Shown: positions 51,420-60,220, counted from the first letter of the stretch. The stretch: DNA of 64,000 bases from Nitrospinota bacterium (GCA_009873655.1 WAIB01000001.1:155468-219467), one strand, 5' to 3'. Notes: generated from the letters alone by a model not told the origin. A program made the numbers and translations.

Positions 51420-52526
51420 ATGCTTTTTGAATTCGAAGATGAAAATCTAAAATCCATTGGTGAAAAGGTTAAGGCGCAAGAGCGGTTATCCTTTGAGGAC
51501 GGGGTGACCCTTTGGAATAGCCCTGATCTCCTGGGGGTAGGCTATCTGGCTAACCGGGTTCGTGAGAGGATGAATGGGGATACGACTTATTTCATCCACA
51601 ACCGTCATATTAATCCCACCAATATTTGTATCCACAGTTGTCAGTTTTGCGCATTTGGGGTTAAAGAAGACCATCCTCACGCTTATGAAAAATCTTTGGA
51701 TGAGATATTTTCAGATGCCGAAAAATACAATGGGGGCGATGTCAGCGAGTTTCATATTGTAGGAGGGCTTCATCCCGATCTTCCTTTTGAATATTACCTG
51801 GATATGTTGAAGGGCTTGAAAGAGCGGTTTCCTGATGTCCATATTCAAGCTTTTACGGCAATAGAACTGGGTTACCTGGCGGAATTGGCCAAGCTTCCGT
51901 TGGAAGAAACCCTGAAAATACTTAAAAATGCAGGATTGGGATCCATCCCGGGAGGGGGAGCTGAAATTTTTGCCAAAAGAGTGCGAAAAAAGATTTGCGG
52001 TGAAAAATTAATTGGGGAGCACTGGTTGAAGGTTCATGAAACGGCCCACGGACTGGGACTGAAAAGCAACGCCACCATGTTGTACGGTCATTTGGAGACG
52101 GTGGAGGAAAGGGTTGACCATTTGGTTCGATTGAGGGAATTGCAGGACCGCACAAAGGGTTTCGTTACTTTTATTCCTTTGGCGTTTCATCCTGAAAATA
52201 CGGTGTTGGAATTTTTAAAGACGACACCCGGTCAGTTGGATTTAAGGGCGTTGGCGGTTTCCAGATTGATGCTGGATAATTTTCCACATATCAAGGCTTT
52301 TTGGATAATGATAACGCCAAAAATTGCCCAGTTAGCGCAATCGTTTGGTGCGGACGATATGGATGGAACCGTGGTCGAAGAAAAAATCATTCATGCCGCC
52401 GGAGCGGCTACGGATCAGATATTTCATCAGGATCAGATCATAAATATGATTTCTGAAGCAGGGAGAAAGGCAGTGGAAAGGGATACCCTTTATGAGAAGG
52501 TAGACATTAGGGAAATAGCGGTTTAA
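51420..52526 (+). CDS. mqnE: Aminofutalosine synthase (MqnE)
   Basis: 368 residues, radical SAM. NPTNICIHSCQFCAF provides the CxxxCxxC cluster site, and HIVGGLHPDLPFEYYLDML, PGGGAEIFAKRVRKKIC and LKSNATMLYGHLE are MqnE hallmarks. It joins 3-[(1-carboxyvinyl)oxy]benzoate to SAM-derived adenosyl radical to form aminofutalosine for menaquinone. TATAAT at 51378-51383 without a clear -35. Shows that the organism makes menaquinone by the futalosine route. Confidence 0.94.
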   Translation: MLFEFEDENLKSIGEKVKAQERLSFEDGVTLWNSPDLLGVGYLANRVRERMNGDTTYFIHNRHINPTNICIHSCQFCAFGVKEDHPHAYEKSLDEIFSDAEKYNGGDVSEFHIVGGLHPDLPFEYYLDMLKGLKERFPDVHIQAFTAIELGYLAELAKLPLEETLKILKNAGLGSIPGGGAEIFAKRVRKKICGEKLIGEHWLKVHETAHGLGLKSNATMLYGHLETVEERVDHLVRLRELQDRTKGFVTFIPLAFHPENTVLEFLKTTPGQLDLRALAVSRLMLDNFPHIKAFWIMITPKIAQLAQSFGADDMDGTVVEEKIIHAAGAATDQIFHQDQIINMISEAGRKAVERDTLYEKVDIREIAV

Positions 52527-52654
52527 TGGAAATCTAAGTTCTGATAATGGGGGGGGTGGAGTCAATTATTATCAAATGTCGCATAATGGTTACAGTAGCT
52601 TGATTTAATTTTTATATTTATGGTGTATTTAATTTATTGTAGAGTTACAAAGTC

Positions 52655-52669
52655 ACACTTTATAAGTGT
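52655..52669. repeat. Small palindrome and direct repeats upstream of the CheY-like gene
   Basis: ACACTT-TAT-AAGTGT is a perfect 6-3-6 palindrome. It lies between two identical 10-mers TGGTGTATTT (52621-52630 and 52671-52680), spaced exactly 50 bases, 70-130 bases upstream of the CheY-like start. Possibly an operator. Confidence 0.35.
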
Positions 52670-52749
52670 TTGGTGTATTTGAGGTTTAAACGCTTTGGGC
52701 ATGATGTTCGGACAATTTTCCAACGCAATTGTGAAAAGAGAATAAAGAC

Positions 52750-53127
52750 ATGGGGTATGAAAGCAAAAAAGTGCTAGTGGTTGATGACTCGACAGTTATG
52801 CGTCAAATTATTAAGAAAAACCTGAAAGAACTGGGATTTGCGGAGCCATTAGAAGCGGAAAATGGTGCCGCGGGTCTTAAAAAGGCGGGCGAAGAAGAGG
52901 TTGATCTGATTGTATCTTGCTGGAACATGCCAAATATGACAGGGTTGGAATTTCTCAAAGCGGTGAGAGCGGATGACAAGTTGAAGGGAACCAATTTCAT
53001 AATGGTAACTTCTGAAGCAGATAAAGAAAAAATAATGGAGGCAGTTCAGGCAGGAGTAAATCAATATATTGTAAAACCCTTTAATGCAATGCAGTTGGAG
53101 GAAAAAATCAAGGCCATTAAACTTTAG
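52750..53127 (+). CDS. CheY-like single receiver lacking the phospho-acceptor Asp
   Basis: 125 residues that align with CheY without gaps around the active site: Asp12, Asp13, Thr87, Lys109 are present, but position 57 is Cys (VSCWNMPNMTG instead of VSDWNMPNMTG; codon TGC). It should bind Mg and perhaps CheA surfaces but not become phosphorylated on Asp57. It is convergent with cheA. It might be a stand-in adaptor, a thiol-sensing variant or an inactivated gene. Confidence 0.85.
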   Translation: MGYESKKVLVVDDSTVMRQIIKKNLKELGFAEPLEAENGAAGLKKAGEEEVDLIVSCWNMPNMTGLEFLKAVRADDKLKGTNFIMVTSEADKEKIMEAVQAGVNQYIVKPFNAMQLEEKIKAIKL

Positions 53128-53347
53128 AGATTTTTTTTGGGGGGAAGACTGCTTCTTGCGGTTTCAGAGGAATTTTGTTGGGGCTACGGAACTTGAAGGT
53201 CGGACTTTATTAGCTATTGAAAAATAAGGACTTATTTATTTATTTGCATTGACGGTATCTTTTTGCTGGCTTATAAAATTCAACGAAAAATTAAGTCTAA
53301 AATATTTATAAAAAAGGGTTAATTTTATTTTAGGTGGAAATCGGCGG

Positions 53348-55207
53348 TTAATGTTTTTTAATTTTATAAAGAAAGGCCTTTTGGACGAGCCCCATCACAT
53401 CCAGAATTAATGCCAGCTTTCCATCTCCCATAATCGTAGCACCTGAAAAAGCGACTAACCCTTTCAACTGTTCACCAAGAGGTTTTACAACAATTTCTTC
53501 CGTGTCGCTAATTCCCTCTACAACCAGTCCAAACTGACGGTCATCTGCATGCAATACAACAATATTGATCGCCTCATCTTCATTGTTTTTTTTCAACTGC
53601 AATTCTTTATGCAGATATACAAGTGGTAGAAGGTTTCCCCTCAATCGATAAACCGGGGCACCCTGGATTTGCTCTACAGATTTTTTAGCCTCTTCGCCAT
53701 CCAGCCGAACTAATTCCAGAAGATTAACTTGAGGAATGGCATAACGCCCTCCACCAGTGGTCACGATCAAAGCTGGAATAATTGCCAGGGTTAGAGGAAT
53801 TTTTGCCCGGATAGTGGTTCCCTTGCCCAATCGACTCTGGATATCTACTGTCCCACCAATTTTTTCGATATTGGTGCGAACCACATCCATTCCCACTCCA
53901 CGACCCGAAACATTCGTTACTTTTTCAGCGGTGGAAAATCCAGGCGTAAAAATCAGGTTGACCAGTTCCTGGTCACCCATACGTTCTGCCTGGTCCGGGG
54001 TGATGACATCTTTTTCTATCGCCTTCTTTTTAATTTTTTCCGGATCAATTCCTCCACCATCATCGACGATCTCAATATTAACTTGGCCGCCTTCATGAAA
54101 AGCTCTCAAAAGTAAAACCCCCTCTTCATCCTTTCCATTTTCGGCTCGTTTCTCAGGGGATTCAATTCCATGATCACAGGAGTTTCTGACAATATGCGTG
54201 AGAGGATCCTTAATGGCTTCAATCAGGGTTTTATCCAGCTCAGTTTCCTTTCCTTCCATTTCCAGGCGAATCTTTTTACCGACAGACATGGAAAGGTTGC
54301 GAACTACTCTGGGGAATATGCTCCAGATATTTCCAATAGGCTGCATTCGGGTTTTCATAACCACTTTCTGGAGTTCCGTGGTTACCAGATTCAAATGTTG
54401 GCTGGTAGCAAGGAAATGCGAATCTGCCCCGGTAGGAACAAATTGAAGGATCTGGTTTCGTGCCAAAACCAACTTACCCACCAAATTCATCAGTCGGTCG
54501 AGGATTTCTACATCAACCCGTATACTGGAATCAGCAACGCTTCGCGTTTCGCTTCGCCGGTCGGGATTGACTCTTTTTTCCCCCTCTTTGGCAACGTGGG
54601 CTGCCTGCTCCGCAGGAGTGGATTTTCTACGATCACCACTTTTTTCTTTCAATACAGGCCCAGCAGCGGGAGCTTCCTGTTCTGGTTTTTTCTTCACCAC
54701 AGCAGGAGTGGGGGCTGGTGCAGGGGCTTCTGTAGTTTGCGCAGCTACTTCTTTTGCATCCTCATTAGTTAACAGTTTTTCGAGATTAATTATGAGTTGC
54801 GTGTAATCAACGTCACCCTCACTTCGGTCTCCTTCAATGCAACCCAGCATCTGTCGAATCGCGTCGACCATAGCCAGCAACGCACTGGTTCGGGGTGGAT
54901 CTAAATCAAGCTCACCATCTCTTAACTTACTAAGCAGGTTTTCTCCAACATGAGCCACGGACTCGAGTTTGTTAAAACCTATAAATCCGCAGGCCCCTTT
55001 GATGGTGTGAATGGTTCTGAAAATACTGGAGAGAATACTTGTGGCATCTGGATTTTGTTCCAGCTCAATCAAGTTTTGGTCGAGCTGGTCTAGGTTTTCG
55101 TAACTTTCAACCAAAAACTCATTGATGATTTTACCCATTGCATCACCATTTCCACCTCCTTCTTCAGAATTTAAATCCGGTGCTACCGGTTCTTCTTTAC
55201 TCATCAC
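53348..55207 (-). CDS. cheA: Chemotaxis histidine kinase CheA (no P2 domain)
   Basis: 619 residues. P1 Hpt with the phosphorylated His67 (RTIHTIKGACGF), a Pro/Ala-rich linker (about 150-225) in place of the P2 CheY/CheB-binding domain, P3 dimerisation (SIRVDVEILDRLMNLVG), P4 kinase with N box HIVRNSCDHGIE, G1 DDGGGID and G2 GRGVGMDVV, and a CheW-like P5 regulatory domain. It phosphorylates receivers in response to a chemoreceptor array. No cheW, receptor or cheR gene is in the window, so the system must be completed elsewhere or be relict. Confidence 0.93.
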   Translation of the reverse strand: MMSKEEPVAPDLNSEEGGGNGDAMGKIINEFLVESYENLDQLDQNLIELEQNPDATSILSSIFRTIHTIKGACGFIGFNKLESVAHVGENLLSKLRDGELDLDPPRTSALLAMVDAIRQMLGCIEGDRSEGDVDYTQLIINLEKLLTNEDAKEVAAQTTEAPAPAPTPAVVKKKPEQEAPAAGPVLKEKSGDRRKSTPAEQAAHVAKEGEKRVNPDRRSETRSVADSSIRVDVEILDRLMNLVGKLVLARNQILQFVPTGADSHFLATSQHLNLVTTELQKVVMKTRMQPIGNIWSIFPRVVRNLSMSVGKKIRLEMEGKETELDKTLIEAIKDPLTHIVRNSCDHGIESPEKRAENGKDEEGVLLLRAFHEGGQVNIEIVDDGGGIDPEKIKKKAIEKDVITPDQAERMGDQELVNLIFTPGFSTAEKVTNVSGRGVGMDVVRTNIEKIGGTVDIQSRLGKGTTIRAKIPLTLAIIPALIVTTGGGRYAIPQVNLLELVRLDGEEAKKSVEQIQGAPVYRLRGNLLPLVYLHKELQLKKNNEDEAINIVVLHADDRQFGLVVEGISDTEEIVVKPLGEQLKGLVAFSGATIMGDGKLALILDVMGLVQKAFLYKIKKH

Positions 55208-55348
55208 ATGCCCCCCACTTTATAAGCTTGTGACAATGACAACGCGTCTAGAATCTCAATCGCCACATTTGCTGGCACGCTGCCCTTTGATTACAATCTC
55301 TAATATAAAGGTCAACCGTGTAACAAAATAAATTTCTAGGTTCCCAAA

Positions 55349-55625
55349 TTAGGTCCCTGGTTTTCTTCCCACTATCTCACCTGACTTCGCCCCGGCAATT
55401 TTCATGATGAATTCCCGTTCGGGCATATCGAAATGCAATCTCAGGTATTTCAATATCAAGTGTGAGGATGTCGGGTTTGATTTGAGGGATTTTTTGCAGG
55501 GCAATTTTACCGTTCGCGGCGGTAGCAGCCACTTCGATATCTGGATCTGAACTGAGTGTGTTAGTAACGATTTTTCGGACCACCACCGCATCATCAACAA
55601 CCAGAATTCGTATTTTTCGCATCAA
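55349..55625 (-). pseudogene. Truncated CheB-like receiver
   Basis: The first 62 residues are a normal CheB-type receiver start (ILVVDDAVVVRKIV; phospho-acceptor Asp57 in LTLDIEIPE). The expected MDGLE continuation and the whole methylesterase domain are missing. The frame ends at 55377, while the next frame reads on in a protein-like way (FDMPEREFIMKIAGAKSGE) to a TAA at 55349. This suggests an internal deletion or frameshift near 55435. It lies 141 bases upstream of cheA on the same strand. Confidence 0.65.
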
Positions 55626-55830
55626 TTTAAAACCAGTAAATTAGATAAAGCACAAAAAATCAATGGTATAAGCACTCAACTTTAACCTAAAAACCGGTGA
55701 ATAGCTATTAAAAAAGGGGGAGCTTATTAGAAAAAAAGTAAAAACCACTTAGAGAATTCTTCTGATAATTTAATTCGGTTATTCGTAATTAAATGCTATA
55801 GATTAATTGAAAAGAAATTAATTTAAAAAA

Positions 55831-56094
55831 ATGATGGCACAACTATTTAATAAAAACGGATTGGAAGTGAAAAATAATTTGAAGGCGATTCAGGATGAAT
55901 TGATTCGCGGGACGGGTTTTGTCATGGGGGAAAAGATTTCCGCATTTATGGAAAGGGAAAGCCTCCATGAAAAACATATCGTGGTTTCAGTTGATGAGGG
56001 CAATGGCGTTCCAACAGAAAAGAGGTTTGTTGTTGGGAGAATGAATGAGGCTCTTGAATTATTTCAACGCGTGTTGAGTGATCAAACTCAGTAA
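55831..56094 (+). CDS. Hypothetical protein (87 aa)
   Basis: 87 residues, mixed helix, no signal or membrane segment: QLFNKNGLEVKNNLKAIQDELIRG, then HIVVSVDEGNGVPTEKRF and an amphipathic C-terminal helix. Not recognised. It begins a tight plus-strand unit with the ACT protein (nine bases) and def (four bases), which supports its reality. Two adjacent ATG codons; weak ribosome binding site. Confidence 0.65.
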   Translation: MMAQLFNKNGLEVKNNLKAIQDELIRGTGFVMGEKISAFMERESLHEKHIVVSVDEGNGVPTEKRFVVGRMNEALELFQRVLSDQTQ

Positions 56095-56103
56095 AGGAAC
56101 AGA

Positions 56104-56628
56104 ATGCAAAACTGGTACATGTTAACTCTTGTAGGAAGGGATCGCCCTGGGATTGTTGCTGAAGTCAGCCGGGTTTTGTTTGATGCCGGTGGGAATTTAG
56201 GCGAAGCGTCCATGGCAAGGCTGGGAGGAAACTTTACCGTAATGATTATGTTGCAAATTAGCTCCGAGAAGGAAGAGGTTGAAAATCTGCTCAATCCCCT
56301 GGCGGATCAATTAAAATTGTTTGTTCACGTTGATAAAATAATCGGTGATTTGCACCACCACGTTGATCCTAATTTCAGGTTGAGTGTTCATGGGGCCGAT
56401 CAGGCTGGTATTGTTGCGGCAGTGACGGGTTCATTGGCTTTGTTGGAATTTAACATTTTAAATCTGGAGTCAGATGTAGGCGGTACCCCGGAAAAACCAA
56501 TTTATATAATGCACATTGAAGGGTTTGCGGATTGCAGCCTGTCAAGCCTGGAAAAAAGTTTGCAACCATTAATAAGTGAAAAAGGAATTGTCGTGCACTT
56601 GTTTCCCATTGATACCATGGTGGGTTGA
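56104..56628 (+). CDS. GcvR-like protein with two ACT domains
   Basis: 174 residues: an N-terminal ACT domain (MLTLVGRDRPGIVAEVSRVLFDAGGNLGE) and a second one (RLSVHGADQAGIVAAVTGSLALLEFNIL). This is the layout of GcvR, a glycine-cleavage regulator, and of related proteins whose ligand is an amino acid. AAGGA precedes the ATG. No gcv genes are nearby, so a general amino-acid-sensing role is all that can be said. Confidence 0.82.
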   Translation: MQNWYMLTLVGRDRPGIVAEVSRVLFDAGGNLGEASMARLGGNFTVMIMLQISSEKEEVENLLNPLADQLKLFVHVDKIIGDLHHHVDPNFRLSVHGADQAGIVAAVTGSLALLEFNILNLESDVGGTPEKPIYIMHIEGFADCSLSSLEKSLQPLISEKGIVVHLFPIDTMVG

Positions 56629-56632
56629 ATTA

Positions 56633-57130
56633 ATGGTGCAACTTGAAATCCTTGTCTATCCAGACGATAGATTGCGGCAGGTTTCACAACCGGTTAAAGC
56701 GGTGGATGATAAAATCACCGGTTTTATTGCTGATCTCGAAGAAACTCTAAGCTCACAGCCGGGATGTGTTGGGATCGCGGCTCCTCAGGTGGGTAATTTT
56801 TTGCGAATTATCATTGTCGATGTTTCCTCCCGCCCGCAGCACAAAAACCACGGTCATCTGGTTCTGATTAATCCGGTTATCACATCCAAAAAAGGAAGCA
56901 GTGTTGGAAGGGAGGGGTGCCTTTCGGTCCCTGACTACACGGGTAAGGTTAACCGGTCCCAATTCATAGAGGTCAAGGCCTTAAACAGGTTTGGTTCCAA
57001 AGTGGCTTTCCAGATGGAAGGGTATGAGGCGCGTGCCATTCAACACGAAATAGACCATCTGGATGGAAAACTTTTCATTGATAATCTGGTGGGAAACAGA
57101 AACAGCCTTAAAAAGAGGAATGAATTATAG
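56633..57130 (+). CDS. def: Peptide deformylase
   Basis: 165 residues from the ATG at 56633. Motif 1 GIAAPQVG, motif 2 EGCLSVP (metal-ligand Cys) and motif 3 HEIDHLDG (two His ligands and Glu) are complete. It removes the N-formyl group from nascent proteins. A longer frame start at 56576 overlaps the ACT gene and is rejected. No fmt gene follows; the downstream neighbour is convergent. Confidence 0.95.
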   Translation: MVQLEILVYPDDRLRQVSQPVKAVDDKITGFIADLEETLSSQPGCVGIAAPQVGNFLRIIIVDVSSRPQHKNHGHLVLINPVITSKKGSSVGREGCLSVPDYTGKVNRSQFIEVKALNRFGSKVAFQMEGYEARAIQHEIDHLDGKLFIDNLVGNRNSLKKRNEL

Positions 57131-57136
57131 TTTTAT

Positions 57137-58258
57137 TTATTGTCCAACCGGGAGAGTTAAAAGAGGAGTTGTATCCTTAATTTTTCCGGCTTGAAGTGAG
57201 AAAATCTGGGATAGCAAGGAGAAGGTAGATTTTGATTTCAGGTCCGAATCATCAATATAAAACCACGTTCCTCGATAAAAAACCATTAGAGTTGCGTTTT
57301 CAGGTCGAGAAGAATCGGATCTGATTCTGAGTAGTTCTCCCGTCACCTCTTTCCAGTCAAAAATTTTTCCAGAGGTTTTAAGTGTGCGGGTTACTTTACC
57401 TTTTCTGTTGTCCTGCTCGGGTACTTCCACTGCATGCGAAAGATAAAATAAAATTCCTAATAATGATCGTGTAACAACTCTGATTTGATTTGGTTTGTTT
57501 TTTTTGCGAGAAAAAGTAATCACGTAATTTTTAAACTCGCCTTTTAAGTTTAGAGCTTTTATGAGCTTTTGGGTAGTATTAAAAGCTAAGGGAAATATTT
57601 CATTTTCGTTTGCAGCGCTGGCGATATTTAAAATAATTTGGGGGATCCCGTTTTTATTGTGGTAGGAAAGATTTAAAACATCTAGGGATTGAAGTTCTCC
57701 TAAAAGTTTGGATACTTCAATGAATTCTTCGAATTGGGGTGCTTTTTTAGGTGTGGGACCCGAAGCGCCCGGAGCATTTTTCAAATTATTCATTCGTTGA
57801 AAACAAAGGCGAAAAATTCTTTCGACACTCCAGCCGGAGTGATACAAAAGCGTAATGGTTTGTAATGGCAAAGGCGAAAGAACACGCTGAATAAACTGGT
57901 CACCCTGCAGGGGGGAGTAGGTTACGGTGGGTCTTTCTGTTATAGCTAAAGATCCTCCTAGGCCAAACAAGCCTTTAACGCCTTCCTGCAAAGTTGCACT
58001 TGCATTTCCTGTTGTCGACAGGGTGAACTGAGAAGCGACACTGCTGACTTCCATGAAAAAAGGTGTGTCCCTATATTTTAGGCGTACCAGATTAAGCAAC
58101 AATTGCTCATCGTTGGTTTTTTGTACCGCAAGATTATAGTTGCTTCGTTCACTTTTTAATGTTGTGGGTCCCAGCTTTGCACAACCGGCCGAGAACACCA
58201 GAAATGCTCCGAGCATAAAAAATACAATTGGGTTTTTGTTGGGGAAAGAAGATATCAT
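57137..58258 (-). CDS. Hypothetical lipoprotein
   Basis: About 373 residues from the ATG at 58258. Signal peptide FFMLGAFLVFSAGC with lipidated Cys, then a mature region with no recognised domain; YNLAVQKTNDEQLLLNLVRLKYRDTPFFMEV is a striking helical start and a Pro/Ala linker lies near 165. Similar lipoproteins occur widely in Proteobacteria with unknown roles. It follows the MscS gene by 16 bases. A frame extending to 58381 overlaps that gene and is rejected. Confidence 0.7.
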   Translation of the reverse strand: MISSFPNKNPIVFFMLGAFLVFSAGCAKLGPTTLKSERSNYNLAVQKTNDEQLLLNLVRLKYRDTPFFMEVSSVASQFTLSTTGNASATLQEGVKGLFGLGGSLAITERPTVTYSPLQGDQFIQRVLSPLPLQTITLLYHSGWSVERIFRLCFQRMNNLKNAPGASGPTPKKAPQFEEFIEVSKLLGELQSLDVLNLSYHNKNGIPQIILNIASAANENEIFPLAFNTTQKLIKALNLKGEFKNYVITFSRKKNKPNQIRVVTRSLLGILFYLSHAVEVPEQDNRKGKVTRTLKTSGKIFDWKEVTGELLRIRSDSSRPENATLMVFYRGTWFYIDDSDLKSKSTFSLLSQIFSLQAGKIKDTTPLLTLPVGQ

Positions 58259-58274
58259 TTGACGAGGTGTTTTT

Positions 58275-59360
58275 TTAGCTGTCGTAAGGGCCGGAGGGTT
58301 TAAAAATTTCCTTGTTGGCAAGGTGCATTGTGGATGTTGGAAAAGCGAACTCCGCGCCATTTTCTTCGACGATATTGACAATCTTTAGAAGAACATCCTG
58401 TTTGACATCGTGAAATTCGATCCAGTCTGTTGTTTTGGTAAACGTATAAATAAAGAAATCCAGAGAAGAGGGCGCAAAGCTGTTGAAGTTTACAATAAGG
58501 GTTTTATTCGTGTCAATGTCAGGGTGGTTTTGCAACATTTCTTTTACCTGTTTAATGATAGGTTCTATTTTGGAAGCATCATCATAACGAAGGCCAATGG
58601 TTTCTTTAATTCTTCTGTTGGACATGCGAGAAGGATTCTCAACTGAAATTTGGGAAAAAATAGAATTGGGAATATAGAGCGGCCGTTTGTCAAAAGTCCG
58701 AATTCGGGTAATGCGCCAGCCTATTTTTTCCACGGTGCCTTCTATTTCCCGGTCCGGTGAGCGAATCCAATCTCCTACCGCGAAAGGCCGGTCCATATAT
58801 ATAATGAACCCGCCGAAGAAATTGGATAATAAATCTTTTGCCGCGAAACCCACTGCCAGACCTCCAATACCCCCAAATGCCAGGACTCCTGAAATGCTGA
58901 AACCCATTGTCTGCAGGATCATCAATGCGGCAATTATGAACACGGAGATGCTGGCAAGTTTCGATATGGCATCCACTGTGGTGGGGTCTAGGGTGTCTCC
59001 CTTGGAAAGGTAGGCTTTCTCAATATGTCTTAAAACCAGAATAATGAACCGGGCAAGAGCGGCTATTATGATGGCGTTTCTTAAAGGATAAAATGCTTCA
59101 AATATTTTTGCATTAGTGGCGTTTTGAATGATTTCCGCCGCAAATGCGACGCTTGAAACCCAAATAATAATGCTAAGAGGTTTGGGAATGGAAAGCAGAA
59201 TGGCATCGTCCCATACATTTTTAGTTTTCTCTGCCTTAGCCGCCAGTCTTCTAAATGAATTCTTTTGAACCAAATCTGCAACGAAGGCAAATACCAGAAC
59301 GAGAAGCACTTCGATCAGATAGATGTTTTCTTTACTTATCCATTGATTCATTAAAGACAT
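58275..59360 (-). CDS. MscS-family mechanosensitive channel
   Basis: About 361 residues. Four to five membrane helices, then the pore-lining TM3 and beta domain: GVLAFGGIGGLAVGFAAKDLLSNFFGGFIIYMDRPFAVGDWI and IRTFDKRPLYIPNSIF. It releases solutes upon hypo-osmotic shock. The TTG at 59372 is an alternative start; the ATG at 59360 is preferred. Probably forms a unit with the downstream lipoprotein. Confidence 0.92.
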   Translation of the reverse strand: MSLMNQWISKENIYLIEVLLVLVFAFVADLVQKNSFRRLAAKAEKTKNVWDDAILLSIPKPLSIIIWVSSVAFAAEIIQNATNAKIFEAFYPLRNAIIIAALARFIILVLRHIEKAYLSKGDTLDPTTVDAISKLASISVFIIAALMILQTMGFSISGVLAFGGIGGLAVGFAAKDLLSNFFGGFIIYMDRPFAVGDWIRSPDREIEGTVEKIGWRITRIRTFDKRPLYIPNSIFSQISVENPSRMSNRRIKETIGLRYDDASKIEPIIKQVKEMLQNHPDIDTNKTLIVNFNSFAPSSLDFFIYTFTKTTDWIEFHDVKQDVLLKIVNIVEENGAEFAFPTSTMHLANKEIFKPSGPYDS

Positions 59361-59444
59361 CGTCCAGGTCAATTAAAAAGGAATTAAAATTGTGGTTCTG
59401 GATTTAAAGAATTTGCATCTTCAACCCGGAGGGAGTACAGGTTT

Positions 59445-59478
59445 TAAAAAAAAACGCCCCACCGTTAAAAGTGGGGCG
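59445..59478 (-). terminator. Intrinsic terminator of the small transcript
   Basis: On the minus strand CGCCCCAC/GTGGGGCG, eight-base loop, then nine T residues. It lies 73 bases upstream of the mscS start, and 35 bases downstream of a 14-codon ORF. Confidence 0.9.
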
Positions 59479-59512
59479 CTATAGAAGCAAAGGAGCTTCC
59501 GTTAACTTGGCG

Positions 59513-59557
59513 TTAACAAATTACTCCGGAAGCTCCCCTAATACTGTCAGATAGCAT
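59513..59557 (-). CDS. Micro-ORF (14 codons) behind a 13-base Shine-Dalgarno match
   Basis: Encodes MLSDSIRGASGVIC. The sequence AAGGAGGTGATCC just upstream is complementary to the whole 3' tail of this genome's own 16S rRNA, with seven bases between GGAGG and ATG. The 18-codon ORF upstream (MGLTGEHMGFIMDALRRR) stops inside this Shine-Dalgarno site. Such extreme complementarity would bind ribosomes very tightly. It may be a leader peptide or a ribosome-trapping site rather than a gene product. Confidence 0.4.
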   Translation of the reverse strand: MLSDSIRGASGVIC

Positions 59558-59697
59558 GGGATCACCTCCTTCTCAGGGCGTCCATAATAAACCCCATGTG
59601 TTCCCCTGTTAAACCCATCGGGTAACGCACTCTTAAGAATGACTTAAATCAAGGCAAATGTCAAAATTGTATTTAAACGTCCTGCCTGGATTGGAAA

Positions 59698-59997
59698 CTA
59701 ATGATTGCTATAGATATGGCTGACCTTCAAGTCAGATTTAGTTGCTATGCTGGCACATGTTTTTTGGGGTCCCTGGCAACGCATATAACAACCACTCCAA
59801 TGGGGACAATCAACAAAAACCCAATGCATGGGTTGGTTATTCAAATCATATCCTTTTACTTCAACTGTCCCTAAATCATTAACTTTAAACATTTCAGCAG
59901 AGCCAGGAAAGGCCTTTGGGACTACCGTTCCTGTAGTGCAGGAAGTTAGAAAAAAAAGCACCAGTAAAGTTCCCAGCAAAACCATTCCTTTTTTCAT
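59698..59997 (-). CDS. Small lipoprotein with cysteine-rich C-terminal half
   Basis: 99 residues. Signal peptide LLGTLLVLFFLTSC with lipidated Cys20, then a short mature domain with four more cysteines (VDCPHWSGCYMRCQGPQKTCAS) that could form two disulfides. Family not recognised. Single gene on the minus strand; its own terminator is not obvious, so it could read into the small transcript downstream. Confidence 0.75.
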   Translation of the reverse strand: MKKGMVLLGTLLVLFFLTSCTTGTVVPKAFPGSAEMFKVNDLGTVEVKGYDLNNQPMHWVFVDCPHWSGCYMRCQGPQKTCASIATKSDLKVSHIYSNH

Positions 59998-60220
59998 TGT
60001 TTCTCCCCCTCTTCAACTTGAAATTTTGACATAAAAGGCTTGTTGCTGTTTATAACGTTACCGTAAATTATAGCACCCCGGTCAAAAAAAATTATAGAAA
60101 AATGGGCGTGAAATAATAAAAGAAAATTTTGAGGCAAAAAAGGGAGAGTGACCGTTGAAAAGGCTTAAAGGCGTACTTGTTGAAAGGCTTGGGTGAGACG
60201 TAGATGATTTTCAGGGGTTT

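Larger units (their letters stand above)
59445..59630 (-). ncRNA. Candidate small RNA or leader with two micro-ORFs
   Basis: A compact unit of about 185 bases. A perfect TTGACA (59659-59664, weak -10) could start it. Then come an 18-codon ORF (59618-59562), a Shine-Dalgarno sequence AAGGAGGTGATCC (59559-59571), a 14-codon ORF (59557-59513), a 10-bp hairpin GGAGCTTCCG/CGGAAGCTCC (59492-59536) with an inner GTTAAC stem, and the terminator. The hairpin 5' arm lies in the second ORF, so translation would melt it: an attenuator-like layout. It may regulate mscS or act alone. I recognise no known RNA family. Confidence 0.45.
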
